A stretch of 64,000 bases of DNA, from assembly GCA_905147135.1 (NCBI GenBank), contig LR990044.1, positions 17,860,122 to 17,924,121 on the forward strand. Direction: 5' to 3'. Below, piece by piece: positions 37,163-47,495 of the stretch. A program made the translations under genes and the position numbers. This DNA is from Blastobasis lacticolella (taxonomy: Eukaryota > Arthropoda > Insecta > Lepidoptera > Blastobasidae). Position 1 is the first letter of the stretch. Every line of letters starts with the position of its first letter. Under the pieces are notes generated by a model. The model was not told where the DNA came from, made no database searches, and saw nothing but the letters and a program-made list of their open reading frames with translations.

Positions 37163-37415
37163 CCGTGTGGTGTCCGGCAGAGTAGAATAGCATCAACCCC
37201 TTACACTCATGGGTGTCGTACAAGGCGACTAATGTTTTCGAGGCAAAAGATCAAGAGTCTCCGTAGTCTGGAAAATGGGCAGCAGCATTTTCCATTGTTA
37301 TATTTAAACACTGCGATCTCCAACCCGCCTGCCAAGCGTGTAGATTATGGCAATAACCTCCCCTTTCGTGGGAGAGGCTCTAAGTCCTGCAGTGGACTGT
37401 TACGGGCTGTGATGA
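37163..37415 (+). repeat. Family A, full length
   Basis: Plus-strand copy, close to 51299-51553 throughout: 'ccgtgtggtgtccggcagag' at the start, 'ggaaaatgggcagcagcatt' in the middle, 'ctcccctttcgtgggagagg' and 'gcagtggactgttacgggct' at the end, then 'gtgatgatga'. Probably a young copy. Confidence 0.8.
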
Positions 37416-37542
37416 TGAAGGGCTTCAAACTCTTTTTGACTATTCCGGCTTGCATGGAATATAAACATAGCGGTGCATAATGTCACCGAAAAGAAACAAT
37501 TTAGAGCGGCGCTTTTTAACACTAAGTAGTCTCTAGCTTGAG

Positions 37543-37705
37543 GCAGTGGCTGAGTAGATTAGCAACAACCCCTTACACTGGTGGGTGATGTACAAGGTAA
37601 CTAATGTTTTGGAGGCAAAAGATTTAGAGTCTACGACTGGAAAATGGGCATCAGCGTTTTCTATTATGATATTTACATCACTGCCATCTCCAGCCCGCCG
37701 CGCCT
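37543..37705 (+). repeat. Family A, second adjacent copy, older and truncated
   Basis: Starts with a degraded 'ggcagtggctgagtagatt' and continues 'caaccccttacactggtggg' and 'ggaaaatgggcatcagcgtt', stopping after 'cccgccgcgcctgcca'. It lies 128 bp downstream of the younger copy in the same orientation. Confidence 0.7.
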
Positions 37706-40700
37706 GCCATGGAATTTAATTAAGTTTCTATAGCATTGTAACTATCAATATTGTATTGAAGCAATATGCTATCTATTAAATAGGCAAGTAATATCTTCAG
37801 AAACAAAAGAATGTGTACGACACAATAACAAAAGCCGATATTACACGCGTTGTAAAACTTGTCCACGCCTGTAGGTAATAGTTTAATGTTATAAACCTAC
37901 GCCCAAGCGAGTGCACTAAGAAATTTATTGAAGTAACCAATAAAAAGGTTGTAAAAGCATTATACGTAATAAACACCATGGTGTCTAAGCCGGGAGAGCG
38001 TTTACAAGATGTGTAAATGAGCACGTAATCGATTCTGTAGAATGTATGTGAGAATATGAATTTTTAAATATAGTCAGTTGCATAAAATTTGTGTTTCCCT
38101 TACTATTAGCATGATTTATCTGCTCTTTCCTGTTAAAACATATAGATGAAAATTACTCAACCCACAAACAAATTTTTTACTTATATAAGGTTCTTTATTA
38201 ACTGTGATTGATGCCGATAACCTACGCGAACTGCGAGAAATGATGGCACCTAGACATAGAGAAAATATTTACAAACGTAATAGAGCAGCCATCACAAACA
38301 AAAATATTGTACCAACTGTCACGTGCGGGAGTGCGAGGGGAGGCTGCTAAGTCATACAATGACCGATGAAATGTTATCATTTTCTTTATTTTTGGCCCTC
38401 GAATGGTTCGTACAGTTTTTAATGCACAAGATGGCGTTTTTTTGAATATCCAAGCCACTGTCAGATTGGTCCGCGTCGCGCAATGTCTCAGAACTGACTG
38501 CGGCCACTGTTGTCCATGGACCGCAAAGCGTGGTTCAAAGAAAATACTTGCGTTGTCTCCTCTATTACTTTAGTAAATATTTTCTCTATGCACCTAGATG
38601 ACCCCAGAGTCGAATAGATCAATCTGAGTCAAAATTATTCGTGACATCAAAGAGGCCGCGGCAACTAGAAAACAATAAAGCCGAGTTACCAACATGATAA
38701 ATAAATATTGATGTCCATAAAAATACATGCGCGGGAACCAGCGAGACCACCTGAAGTGCTAACGAATTAGGATTAGGTACACTTTCTACCACAGATTTAC
38801 TTAAATATTTCGGGGCAACTGACTTCGCTCTTATGAAAGACACCATCTTTGTCGCGACTTAATAAGCACTGGAAGTCAAAGGGGCGTCACGCATCAGTCG
38901 ACACGGGGGTAATTTATGCTCCTCCATGTGGGTAGTTGCGAATCGCAGTGCGTTCACCCGACGTGGGTGACGCCAAGCGACTTCCGACTATGGCGTTGAT
39001 GCCTGCCACATTTGCAAGACTACAATCGGATACGAAGGAGATGAAATCAACGGTGAAGTCGTCAAGTCATAAGCGAAACATTTTAATGGTCAACTTATAA
39101 TCGACGGCGACAGCATCAACTCATATTGGACTGGAAAGTCGGCCACGCGTAGTGTGAGTAAAACACTCGATAAGGAAGCATACAATTTGAGACCTGACGG
39201 AAGGAAAGCGGACACACGCTAGTTGGCCAGTAGCGTTGTGTCGGTAAATGCAAATTGCAGTTCACTGTGGAACTAGATGAGTAGATAAGTTCGCTAATTT
39301 GCCGCATCGCGAGATGTAGGGCGTTTCCGTCGCGGAAACTGCGATAAAGTTGCAAATTGCGACGCCTTTGTTGATTCCGAATGCTGCGTGTCATTGACAT
39401 AAATTATGCAATGTTCTATTTACTTTTGCAAAGCAGAACTTAGACTCTATTTGACCCATCTCAGACTCAGCAACTAGTGAGAAACTAGAAACACAGCGTA
39501 TTATTCGATCTACGTAAATGAACGTGTTAATTCATCATCATTTGCTTCATGGTATGCATGTTTTGATTGATGTAAGTAAATAGCTTTGAGCGGTAGTTTT
39601 TTAAACACATTCAAATCGTTTAATCTGATAGATACATATCTAATTAAACATCACCTTAAGTCGAATTAGAAAGTCGTTTTTGATAAGGCCGCGCTTTAGC
39701 GGCTCCATAAGACCAACATGCCACGCGATCAATTTTTTATTAATTAAAAGGTACCATATCACAGCTAAATTGGTATTTGTAAACTGATACTTGCTATAAA
39801 TGGTTAGGTTGCAAAGCTGCGGTTATGAAATCGGTTTTAGAGCACGCGAAGTACCTACAACGAGTAAGGTCACACAGGTTAATTCAGACATGCAATGCAA
39901 ACGTAATTAATTAATGTAGTTTCAGTGTTCGGGGTTGTATACAACGCAGGTATTAATATGCAGTGCGACTAGGTGGGTGACTGCTCCTCCTTAATTGTTG
40001 ATAATACAAGGACAATACCTACGTGTCGAATAAAAGCAATTCAGTAGTTTCGACATCGAAAATTTTGAATGTTGAAGATAGCAAATCTAGGAAACACACT
40101 ACTTTCCCATATTAGCTGTCATAAAAATGATAATACCGGCAACACGCTATGAGCAAAAGCGGATAAATGTACGATTAAAATTCAAAGTGGGTTGTATTCT
40201 AGACGTGGGTCGTGTGCCTCACATCAAGCTGGAGTTTCGCTGTGCATATAAAACGTTATGAGAAATTCGAATGGCGCCAATTATAATAAATATCAGTCGT
40301 TCGAAGGCGGAGAAATGGTTGTTCATCAAATAACGATGTAAAATAATGGCGTGCATGTGTAAGATGAATGAAAATAATATAATTCTATAGACGAAACTAA
40401 TGTTATCTTAATTGATATAGATGTAGCTGAGAACAAACGAGATAACCTAATTATTATTCAACAATTACGTAGATACTTTAGTTATATTTTACTTATGTCA
40501 CTACAACTACACAGTGCCTGTTGCAAACATTTTATTTGATTCTCAAAATATTTTAGGAAGATGGCTCATTGCAACGGAACTCAGCGATGAGGTGCAGAAT
40601 TATAATAAGTAACACCTGACAAGACTTCATGTAAATTTTGATTCCCAGCTTTATAAAATGGCAACATTGTTCCAATGTAGAGGTATAATCATAGCACGTT

Positions 40701-42273
40701 TTAAAATCCATATGTCGGATATTGGATATTTTGAAAGGTGTACCAGCTTAAAAGCAAGGTGGGTGGAACATCTGCGCATAATGATGCCTTGTCCTGTCGA
40801 ATCACGACTGAATCAATGCGCACACCTGTTGCTAAGGTGGCCGATGTACTGGAAGACCCTTTTTCAGCGTCATGTGTTGTTTTGTACTTAGTGTCCCTTT
40901 CCTTATAGCTAAGTAATTCTATCAGGTTAGTATTGTTGTCAGCAAAGTGTAGTTTCCAATTAGGTTAGTGTGTTTACAATATTAGAGCTATCAATATCGA
41001 ATTCACCACCCCCTGAATGTTTGTGAATCGTTCCCTCCGGCCTCGGTGGCAAATAACATGTTCCCAGTTCCCGGCATTTAGGTCACCTGGATAGTCTCCA
41101 AAAGAATGAAGTGTATACAAAATTTATGTCGACCGGGAATTATACCGTCGTTCGGCTCACTTTTAAAATGGAACGATAACGGAGTGACAAGAAATTGAAT
41201 GCCAATACAGAAGAAAGTAACAAGCATGTAAACAATAAAACAATTAGAGCTTATTGGGTTCACATCAGACAATACAAAAAGAAGTCGGAACAAAAAGCAG
41301 AATCCCAAGTCGACAATAGAAGAGATGTGAGAGACTGTTGCGATTATTTTATGACATCCCATGGGAAATACTTGCTCGAGACAAATTTCATGGCTTGCTT
41401 TACGAGCTTGCACAGCGGCGTCGATAGCAGAGCGATATGTATACATATAGAACATGTAGCTAGTAAATTAAACATGTTATGATGTTAGTGACCTTTGTAA
41501 GCGAAAATGACTCATTTTATTATACGAAATTAGGTTAACTAATTATAATGCTGTCGTTTTCCTTCCCAGGTTTTTACGGACGAAAATAATAGTGACGGTG
41601 ATACTGAACATATCCAGGTACATGAACTTATGATATTTAAGTAAGTATTATAAGTAAGATTCTGCTAGAATCATATTCAATAAACTACTTAACTGTTTCT
41701 GTGGGTTGAGAACTAAGAGTAACAGTAAAGATGTTTTTAAATACAACAGCATAAACGTCTACGGCTCGCCTGATGTTAAACAATTACTTATAAACGTTTG
41801 CAAAATCAAAATAGATTGCAAGATATATGTTGTAAGATCTCTGAATACAACAACATTACCTAACTTTATAGGGCACGACAATATTTTGAATAAATCGCTG
41901 GGGTATAAAACAACCAGGGAGTCGGCGGGGGTGCGATGCGTCACCGGCCACCCTCTCGAACGCACCCCTGCACACCCTCACTCGCGGATCGATCACTACT
42001 ACTGCCATGCGCAATGCCCGCCTTTTGTTTGTATCTTTTTTTTTCCTTTAGTTTCCATATTACTTGCTTGCGTTTAAAATTTCCATATTGTTTTTGTCCG
42101 TAATATATGCCTTTATAAGGTAAAATGGCAAGAATAAACCAAGCGCAAATGCAAGCAGACAGTATGATTCAATTTCCACCGATGATATCATAATTACAAT
42201 TTCTAGTCAAGTCTATTAGGTACATTTTCTGGCCGAATTTTTGGGAGTATTATGACAAATTAGGAGGTTTGGT
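37706..42273. other. No gene recognised
   Basis: AT-rich sequence directly downstream of the Unc-76 exon in that gene's direction. Frames at 41078-41455, 41195-41482 and 41706-42077 are open but unlike any family I know. About 38880-39400 is GC-richer without a supported frame. Confidence 0.35.
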
Positions 42274-42279
42274 ACTCAC

Positions 42280-42677
42280 TGGCACTCGTTCATGATCTCC
42301 TCCTGCGTGCGGACCTGCACCGGCGCCAGCTTCTCGACACTCTCCTCATAATTCCCGAAGCACTTGGTGATCTTCTCGTCGAAGGTGTTCACCAGATCCT
42401 CCAGCGAGCCGGAGAAGGTCTCCGTGAAGTTGTCACCCTCACCGGTTTGAGTGTTGCACTTCAGCACTTTAGGTTCGTCGTTGTCGTTGATTTTGTTGCT
42501 ATCGATTTTGAGTTTGACGATCTCATTTTTGAGATTGTTGATGTTGTTTAGGCGGATGTCGTTTCCGTTGATGTTTTTTGGGTAGTCGCTGGTTGAGAAG
42601 CAGTCGTCGGCGTCTTCGATTTGCGCGAGCGGCGCTTCGAATTGGAGCTCGGCCATCCTGCCAGCGGACTCTCGCAT
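42280..42677 (-). CDS. Unc-76: Unc-76 / FEZ family kinesin adaptor, first coding exon (partial gene)
   Basis: This exon encodes the N-terminus of the FEZ (fasciculation and elongation protein zeta) family, which links cargo to kinesin-1 for axonal transport. Starting from Met at 42656 it reads MAELQFEAPLAQIEDADD, very close to other insect Unc-76 proteins. A second Met, seven codons upstream at 42677, is in frame, and an in-frame TGA at 42753-42755 closes the frame above it. A variable acidic, Asn-rich middle is followed by the conserved SLEDLVNTFDEKITKCFGNY and the KLAPVQVRTQEEIMNECQ block. That block ends at the point where the family continues with Met-Trp-Trp. The exon stops at 42280 after CA (phase 2), with donor GTGAGT. 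Later exons are not in view and should lie beyond the left edge. Confidence 0.88.
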
Positions 42678-42679
42678 GA

Positions 42680-42835
42680 CCGTACGGGGCGTGCGACCGC
42701 GCCGTTTGCCGCGCGAACACTGCCGCGTGCCGGACCGCGGACGACGGGACGGTCACGGATTAGGTACGGACGGACGGGACGGAGTGCCGGCCGGTCCCGC
42801 TGGTCCCGTGTTAGACGGACCGGTACGGGACAGTG
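42680..42835 (-). promoter_or_regulatory. GC-rich 5' flank of Unc-76
   Basis: Immediately upstream of the start codon is a GC- and CpG-rich stretch in otherwise AT-rich DNA, with repeated 'gacgg' and 'ggtccc' words. It is the natural place for the 5' UTR and core promoter. No TATA box is evident, and the transcription start cannot be fixed from the sequence. Confidence 0.55.
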
Positions 42836-43007
42836 TAAATATGGAACTGGGAATTTTGTAAATATGCAAAAGTACTCAAAGGTACTGCTTACCAAAACGG
42901 TATCAAAAATGTACCTACCTAATGTATATCTACATAGGCCGCCGTTGCCCACAATGTTTGAAAAGACCTGTTAAATTTTCTGTTTTGTAATTTTGTGTGC
43001 AATAAAG

Positions 43008-43028
43008 AGTATATCTATCTATCTATCT
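43008..43028 (+). repeat. (ATCT)n microsatellite
   Basis: About five 'atct' units, after a stretch containing 'caataaag'. It may mark the 3' end of a retroposon. Confidence 0.6.
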
Positions 43029-43029
43029 A

Positions 43030-43115
43030 CGAATTCTGAGTAGTTCAGTGGTCAAAATGCTGGGCGCGCTGGGACCACGCAAGAGGTCCCGGGTTTGATT
43101 CCTGATCGCGCCGAT
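43030..43115 (+). repeat. tRNA-like SINE head (family D type)
   Basis: 'gagtagttcagtggtcaaaa' followed by 'cacgcaagaggtcccgggtt' is the plus-strand version of the family D head. The B box 'gggtttgattcc' is slightly altered. The body downstream is weak. Confidence 0.6.
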
Positions 43116-43749
43116 TTTGTAACGGATATGCGTGTTGCTGTGGTATTAAAAGTAGGTAGGTATTTACATAGGGTAACTCACAGACGATTGCCGCACTTTT
43201 TGAAAATGCTCCATAGTACCGTAGATATATGAAAAATTTAATCACTGTTTCGGTATAATACTTATAATGTACGGCCCCTCATTTACTAATTAATGTATAA
43301 TTTATTACATTATAGATGAGTTAAACAATTTTTATACACCTCAAAAATTGTAAGAGTGGAGCCACCTCGGCTGGTTACACCTGCCAAATCCAAAGTGAGG
43401 ATAGGTACCTAGTTGCCTGCCTCTCTTAGAAGTTTTGATACATTGTATAATATTTGATATTCATCTAAATATTTCATTTACCCTTGCAAATTTCTAAATC
43501 ATGAATCCTAATTAAAAATAAATATTTCTTTATATGGAATAGACGTCGCGTACTTAGTAAAATAAGGTAAAAGTACTTAAGTACGTAAAAAAGTAATAAA
43601 GATTCATAAGTTTGTTCATAATTTTTTAAACAACGTAGCCATAGTTATCAATCCATTTATTAAATAAATAAATAAACTTAAACATAGACTTTGCCACCTT
43701 AGTGGTATAAAAACTATTTTATACATAGTCATAATGTGGATATAGTCAT
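43116..43749. other. No gene; small LINE tail
   Basis: About 43688-43712 has 'tttgccaccttagtggtata', the extreme 3' end of the LINE seen at 26225-26420. Otherwise nothing is supported. Confidence 0.4.
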
Positions 43750-43988
43750 CCCCTAGGTGATGTTCTAGGTCTGATGATGATGACGGAAGGTGGCCATAGG
43801 ATCTACTGAACACAAGAAGATAATCGCATAATGTTTGGGCTCTTTGGAATGGTTTTAACGAGTACTATACCCCTAGATGATATTCAAACTCTGATTATGA
43901 TGACGGAAGGTGGCCATAGGAATTACTGAACGCGACAAGATAACCCCATCGTCATTGAGCTCTTTGGAACGGTCTTGATGAGTAGAGT
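43750..43988 (+). repeat. 120-bp tandem duplication
   Basis: Two units begin with 'cccctag(g/a)tgat' at 43750 and 43870. Both contain 'gatgacggaaggtggccata' followed by 'actgaac', and both end with 'gctctttggaa(t/c)ggt' and 'gagta'. The units differ at many sites, so the duplication is not recent. Confidence 0.75.
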
Positions 43989-44052
43989 TATGGAAAAGTA
44001 TTTTTCATTCGAGAACTAATTGTCCTTTAGTTGGATTTATAACTTTTGATAG

Positions 44053-44510
44053 GCGCCGGTGGCCTAGTAGTTAAGGTATCAGACTCGTAAACGAGAGGTA
44101 CCGGGTTGAAATCCCACTGTACGAATGACTTTTTTCTGATTTTTGTTCATTAATTGAATACTAACCGATGCTCTTGCGGTGAGGGAAAACATCGTGATGA
44201 AACTGAATGTGTAACCCTGATATCCAATCTGGTCAGGATCCCCTGGTAGCAGGGTCACGGAGGTCAGATGTATAGTTATCAGGTGGTAGTACCACCGCCT
44301 TGTCTATTTCTGCCGCCAAGCAGCAGTACTTGCATTGATGTGTTCCAGTTTGAAGTATAAAATAGTCAGCGCAATTACAAGCATGAGGCATTACATCTTA
44401 GTCCTCATAGTGTCAACAGCGAAATCCTGGATCTTGGGCAAGGCGGACCACGGGTCCTCATGCGCGAGGGCACAACCAAGACATTAACGCCAAGATGATT
44501 ATAATTTTTT
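44053..44510 (+). repeat. SINE family B split by a family C fragment
   Basis: The family B head ('gccggtggcctagtagttaa', with a decayed B box) and the first body part run to 44268, ending 'ggtcacggaggtcagatg'. A family C segment ('tatttctgccgccaagcagc' to 'ttagtcctcatagtgtcaac') occupies about 44270-44415. Family B then resumes with 'aaatcctggatcttgggca' and ends in 'acattaacgccaagatg'. This is a nested insertion, or template switching, giving a chimeric SINE. Confidence 0.7.
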
Positions 44511-45189
44511 AGTTGGATTTATAACTAAAACTTGGAAGCGATTAGAAATTTAAAATGAATAAATTGGTGACAGGCGCGTTACAACATATAAAATTTAAGC
44601 TCTCTACTAATCCCAACGGTCTTTGAGTTAAACCGCGGACAGACAGACATACGGTTTTGGAGAAACTGTAGGTAAGAGTGCCTTGTTTTACTACGGAGTC
44701 TCAAAAAGGGAATTGAAAACCAATTTGTTGGTTCATGAATATTTTAACAGATGCGAGTCCTTGAGCGCTGTGAATTCATTCCATTACGACGGCTGGTTTT
44801 CATCTTGTTAGGTACTACGCAATAAGTAACATCGTTTGGAATGGACAACCCAGAACGTAGAAATTTTACTCCTTCAGCCAGATTATTATATATATGTATA
44901 CAGTAAGTACAAATATAATCATGGATAAGCGAGTAAAATACTTTGAATTGAACAAATATGCTGCCTCTATTACAAACTAGTTTCTGCATTTGACTTTGCC
45001 ACTAACAACGCCACTAACCACGACAACAATCTAATTAGATGCATATATTGACGTATTATATGGTAAACTTAGCGAAAGAGTTACTGTATATAAATATAAA
45101 TAACGATAGTTTTACGACGTTTTATTTAATTTTCTCCTAATGTCGATATAGACTCATAATATTGGCTGAGATTTAGCCGCAGTACTCCC
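44511..45189. other. No gene recognised
   Basis: About 44600-44670 ('ggacagacagacatacggtt') looks like a common repeat tail. No supported gene. Confidence 0.35.
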
Positions 45190-45560
45190 CTCCAAATCAA
45201 TCGACTGTGTGCCAAGAGGAAAGAGCATCTATCGGCTCCATACGATCTTATAAAGGTCGTCCGTCCATATCTATCAGTCTTCGATCCTGGGAGCTATGTC
45301 AGCAAAAGAGAAGGCCGATCTTCTGCGCTCTCTATTTGCGACGAACCCTTCAAAACCTTGCGTCAATATCCCTCGGTGTAAACAGACTATGCCTGAGGTG
45401 CGTTTTACACAGACCGCGGAGCGACGTGCATTATTTATCCTCGACGTTGGGAAATCCAGCGGGCCCGACGGTATTCCAGCAATTCTGCTTGTAACGTGCG
45501 TTCCTGAATTGTCACTTAAACATACGGGTCTAAATAACGGACTATCCCAACCACCCTACT
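45190..45560 (+). pseudogene. Jockey-type LINE, N-terminal part of reverse transcriptase
   Basis: A plus-strand frame from about 45296 reads AKEKADLLRSLFATNPSK, then IPRCKQTMPEVRFTQTAERR, then LDVGKSSGPDGIPAILL. The last motif (K.SGPDGIP) is the conserved entry to the reverse-transcriptase fingers in Jockey/CR1-type LINEs. The region before 45290 continues the element with stops and a frameshift. Palm motifs are missing here. Confidence 0.75.
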
Positions 45561-46049
45561 CGAAAAATTTTAGCAATAGAGAACTGGTACTTGCACATAA
45601 TTTTAATCAGCCATATAAAAGACATCAACGGGGTCTCTGGCGTTGAACTCTTTTGTACTTAAAAAGTCATAATTTTATTGACTGAACATACCGTCACAAT
45701 ACAGTCACAATAACACTAATGTGTAACCCTTTAAACGCGCTCTAAATTGAAGAAATAGAAAAGTAGTGCATATAAAATACCTACCAATTTTAATGACATT
45801 CATATAAAATATATAAATGGGTTCGTCGCTCGTGTTGAACTCTTTTGAAACTGAATTTGTCCATGCTATAATGGCAACAATAACTAACAAAATTAATATT
45901 TGATTCCCATATAAAATACAGACACCAAGGCCTTTAAATCACTGGGTCGACGAAGAGATTAGAAACCTGAAACTATTGGTGATTGATATACCTATAGGCA
46001 ATGAGAAGTAGGTATCCCTGTGAGAATTAAGGTGTTACTATCGCAAGTT
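45561..46049. other. No gene recognised between LINE fragments
   Basis: AT-rich. It could hold decayed LINE sequence but nothing is recognisable. Confidence 0.35.
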
Positions 46050-46520
46050 ACTTTAGTTATTTCCACAGTATTATGGCCTATGGCATACTGCTGTGGGGAC
46101 ACGCTGCCGACTGGCACAATGTATTTGTATTGCAGAAAAGGGCTATTCGCGCGATTTATCAATTGAGAGATTTATATAAGAGATAAATTCAGTAACATTG
46201 ATATAATGACAATGCCGTCACAATATATATATGAGAATTTAATGTATGTTCATAAAAATTTACACTTATTTAAGAAGAATAGTGATGTTCATAATATTAA
46301 TACGAGAAATAAAGATAAGCTTGTTGCTGGTGCTTGTCGTCTAGCCAAAGTCCACAAATCATTTATGGGTCAATGTGTACGCTTTTATAATAAGGTTCCA
46401 ACAGATATTCAGAATTTACCATTAAATAAATTTAAAGTCGCTATAAAAAACAAATTATGTCAAGAAAGTTACTATAGTATATCTGAATATGTAAATGACA
46501 AAAGTCCATGGGACTGAACT
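46050..46520 (+). pseudogene. LINE C-terminal fragment
   Basis: One frame gives FHSIMAYGILLWGHAADW, then VFVLQKRAIRAIYQL, followed by a break near 46175. It resumes in the frame starting at 46206 with TMPSQYIYENLMYVHKN, then NTRNKDKL, then QCVRFYNKVPTDIQNLP, ending in VNDKSPWD and a stop at 46517. The order FHS.M.YG..LWG, LQKRA.RAI, PS.YIY, TRN, FYNK.P.....LP is that of Jockey/CR1-type elements after the reverse transcriptase. The last 103 codons are intact, but the element is 5'-truncated. Confidence 0.75.
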
Positions 46521-46715
46521 GCTGTTCTATACAGGTATTTACTTTTAAGATAGTATATAGGACAAATAATGTATTAGTACATAAGACATGTTTAAAAAAA
46601 AAAGAATTAACGTAGGCTCTGTGGGTTTCTTGCCGTTTCTTTCCCCCACAGACAACCACCTTGGAAGTGGCGTTAATTTTCCTTCCTCTCCCACACATGG
46701 TGTCTCCTGTCTGCG

Positions 46716-46900
46716 CTAGGGTAGGGGTAGGGTAGTAGTTAGAGTAGGGGTAGGGTAGGGTAGGGTAGGAGTAAGATAGCGGTAAGGTAGTATAGGGTGG
46801 GGTAGGGGTAAGGTAGTGGTAGGGTAGGGTTAAGGCAATGGTAGGATAGGGTAGGGGTAAGGTAGCGATAGGGTAGGGATAGGATAGAGTAGGGTGGGAG
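46716..46900 (+). repeat. G-rich minisatellite of (GGTAG/GGGTA) units
   Basis: About 185 bp of imperfect tandem 'gggtag' and 'gggtagggta' words, for example 'gtaggggtagggtagtag'. The G runs lie on the plus strand and are close enough to form G-quadruplexes. On the minus strand it gives an open frame rich in Pro, Tyr, Leu and Thr that is a by-product of the repeat. The unit differs from the insect telomere TTAGG. Confidence 0.75.
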
Positions 46901-47283
46901 CAACTACCTATCACATGCAGCATGTGTGATGCACGCTCACTTAAAAGTCTGTCTGGCGGTGGCGTGGGGGCCGGGTCGCTCTTTTCCCTCAAATATGGTT
47001 GAATTGGACGATGGCTGGGCCCTGCGTTATACTCGTGAACGGGTGCTGCCTTGGTGGACTGGCTTACTCATGCTGTAGTTTTAGGTGGTTTTTCTTAATT
47101 ATACTAGACATACCTACGAGTATATAATATAATATAGCGTTCCGGCTCTGTCTGGCATTGTCGAGCCCGGTTCGGTTGTGGTTGGCGAGGGATACGTTTA
47201 TCTACAGCCATAGGGCGGTCAGCGTGTTACTGTGTGTTTCCTTCCTACTTTCCTACCCCCCTCCTTTTTGACGATTGAAAGAG

Positions 47284-47336
47284 ATATTTAATGTCTTAAT
47301 CAATAAATAAATTTTGATTTGATTTGATTTGATTTG
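47284..47336 (+). repeat. LINE-type 3' tail with (TTGAT)n
   Basis: 'gttaatcaataaata'-like sequence is followed by five 'ttgat/ttgatt' units to about 47335. Such pentamer tails are typical of 3' ends of non-LTR elements. The body upstream (about 47100-47280) cannot be assigned. Confidence 0.5.
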
Positions 47337-47400
47337 CAAATCATTTTTAGGTAAATATTAGAAAACAAACTAGAGCAATAAGGCATCCGGGGCCCGACGC

Positions 47401-47495
47401 TTCGGCTGTTGGTGTCATTTATGTTGCTTAGTTTAGAGCTAGATGGCGCTGTGTGAATTTGTCCACGAATATTTATTTATTTATTTATTTATGAG
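47401..47495 (-). repeat. SINE family D 3' end plus TTTA microsatellite
   Basis: 'agatggcgctgtgtgaattt' and 'gtccacgaatatttattta' are the complement of the family D 3' block (compare 'aaattcacacagcgccatct' at 54950). A (TTTA)n run ends at 47492. The 5' part is missing. Confidence 0.55.

Larger units (their letters stand above)
1..42273 (-). other. Probable very long first intron of Unc-76 (no supported exon inside)
   Basis: The Unc-76 first coding exon ends at 42280 with a GTGAGT donor reading leftwards, so the rest of that gene must lie at lower coordinates. The next conserved FEZ block begins with Met-Trp-Trp, which would appear on the plus strand as CCACCACAT. Reading by eye I did not find it between 1 and 42273, nor any open frame resembling later FEZ segments. 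What is visible is repeats, listed separately, and short non-conserved frames. Another small gene could be nested here unnoticed. That this is a single intron is an inference. Confidence 0.5.

Noticed and set aside
41078..42077. Overlapping frames of 95 to 125 codons on both strands
   Set aside because: Overlap on opposite strands with no conserved motif. Not credible as FEZ exons either.
42523..42974. Arg/Pro-rich frames on both strands around the Unc-76 start
   Set aside because: Products of the GC-rich 5' flank in other frames; the FEZ frame explains the coding signal.
46441..46992. A 183-codon minus-strand frame
   Set aside because: Its Pro/Tyr/Leu/Thr-rich middle is only the complement of the G-rich minisatellite, and its end overlaps a LINE tail in antisense.
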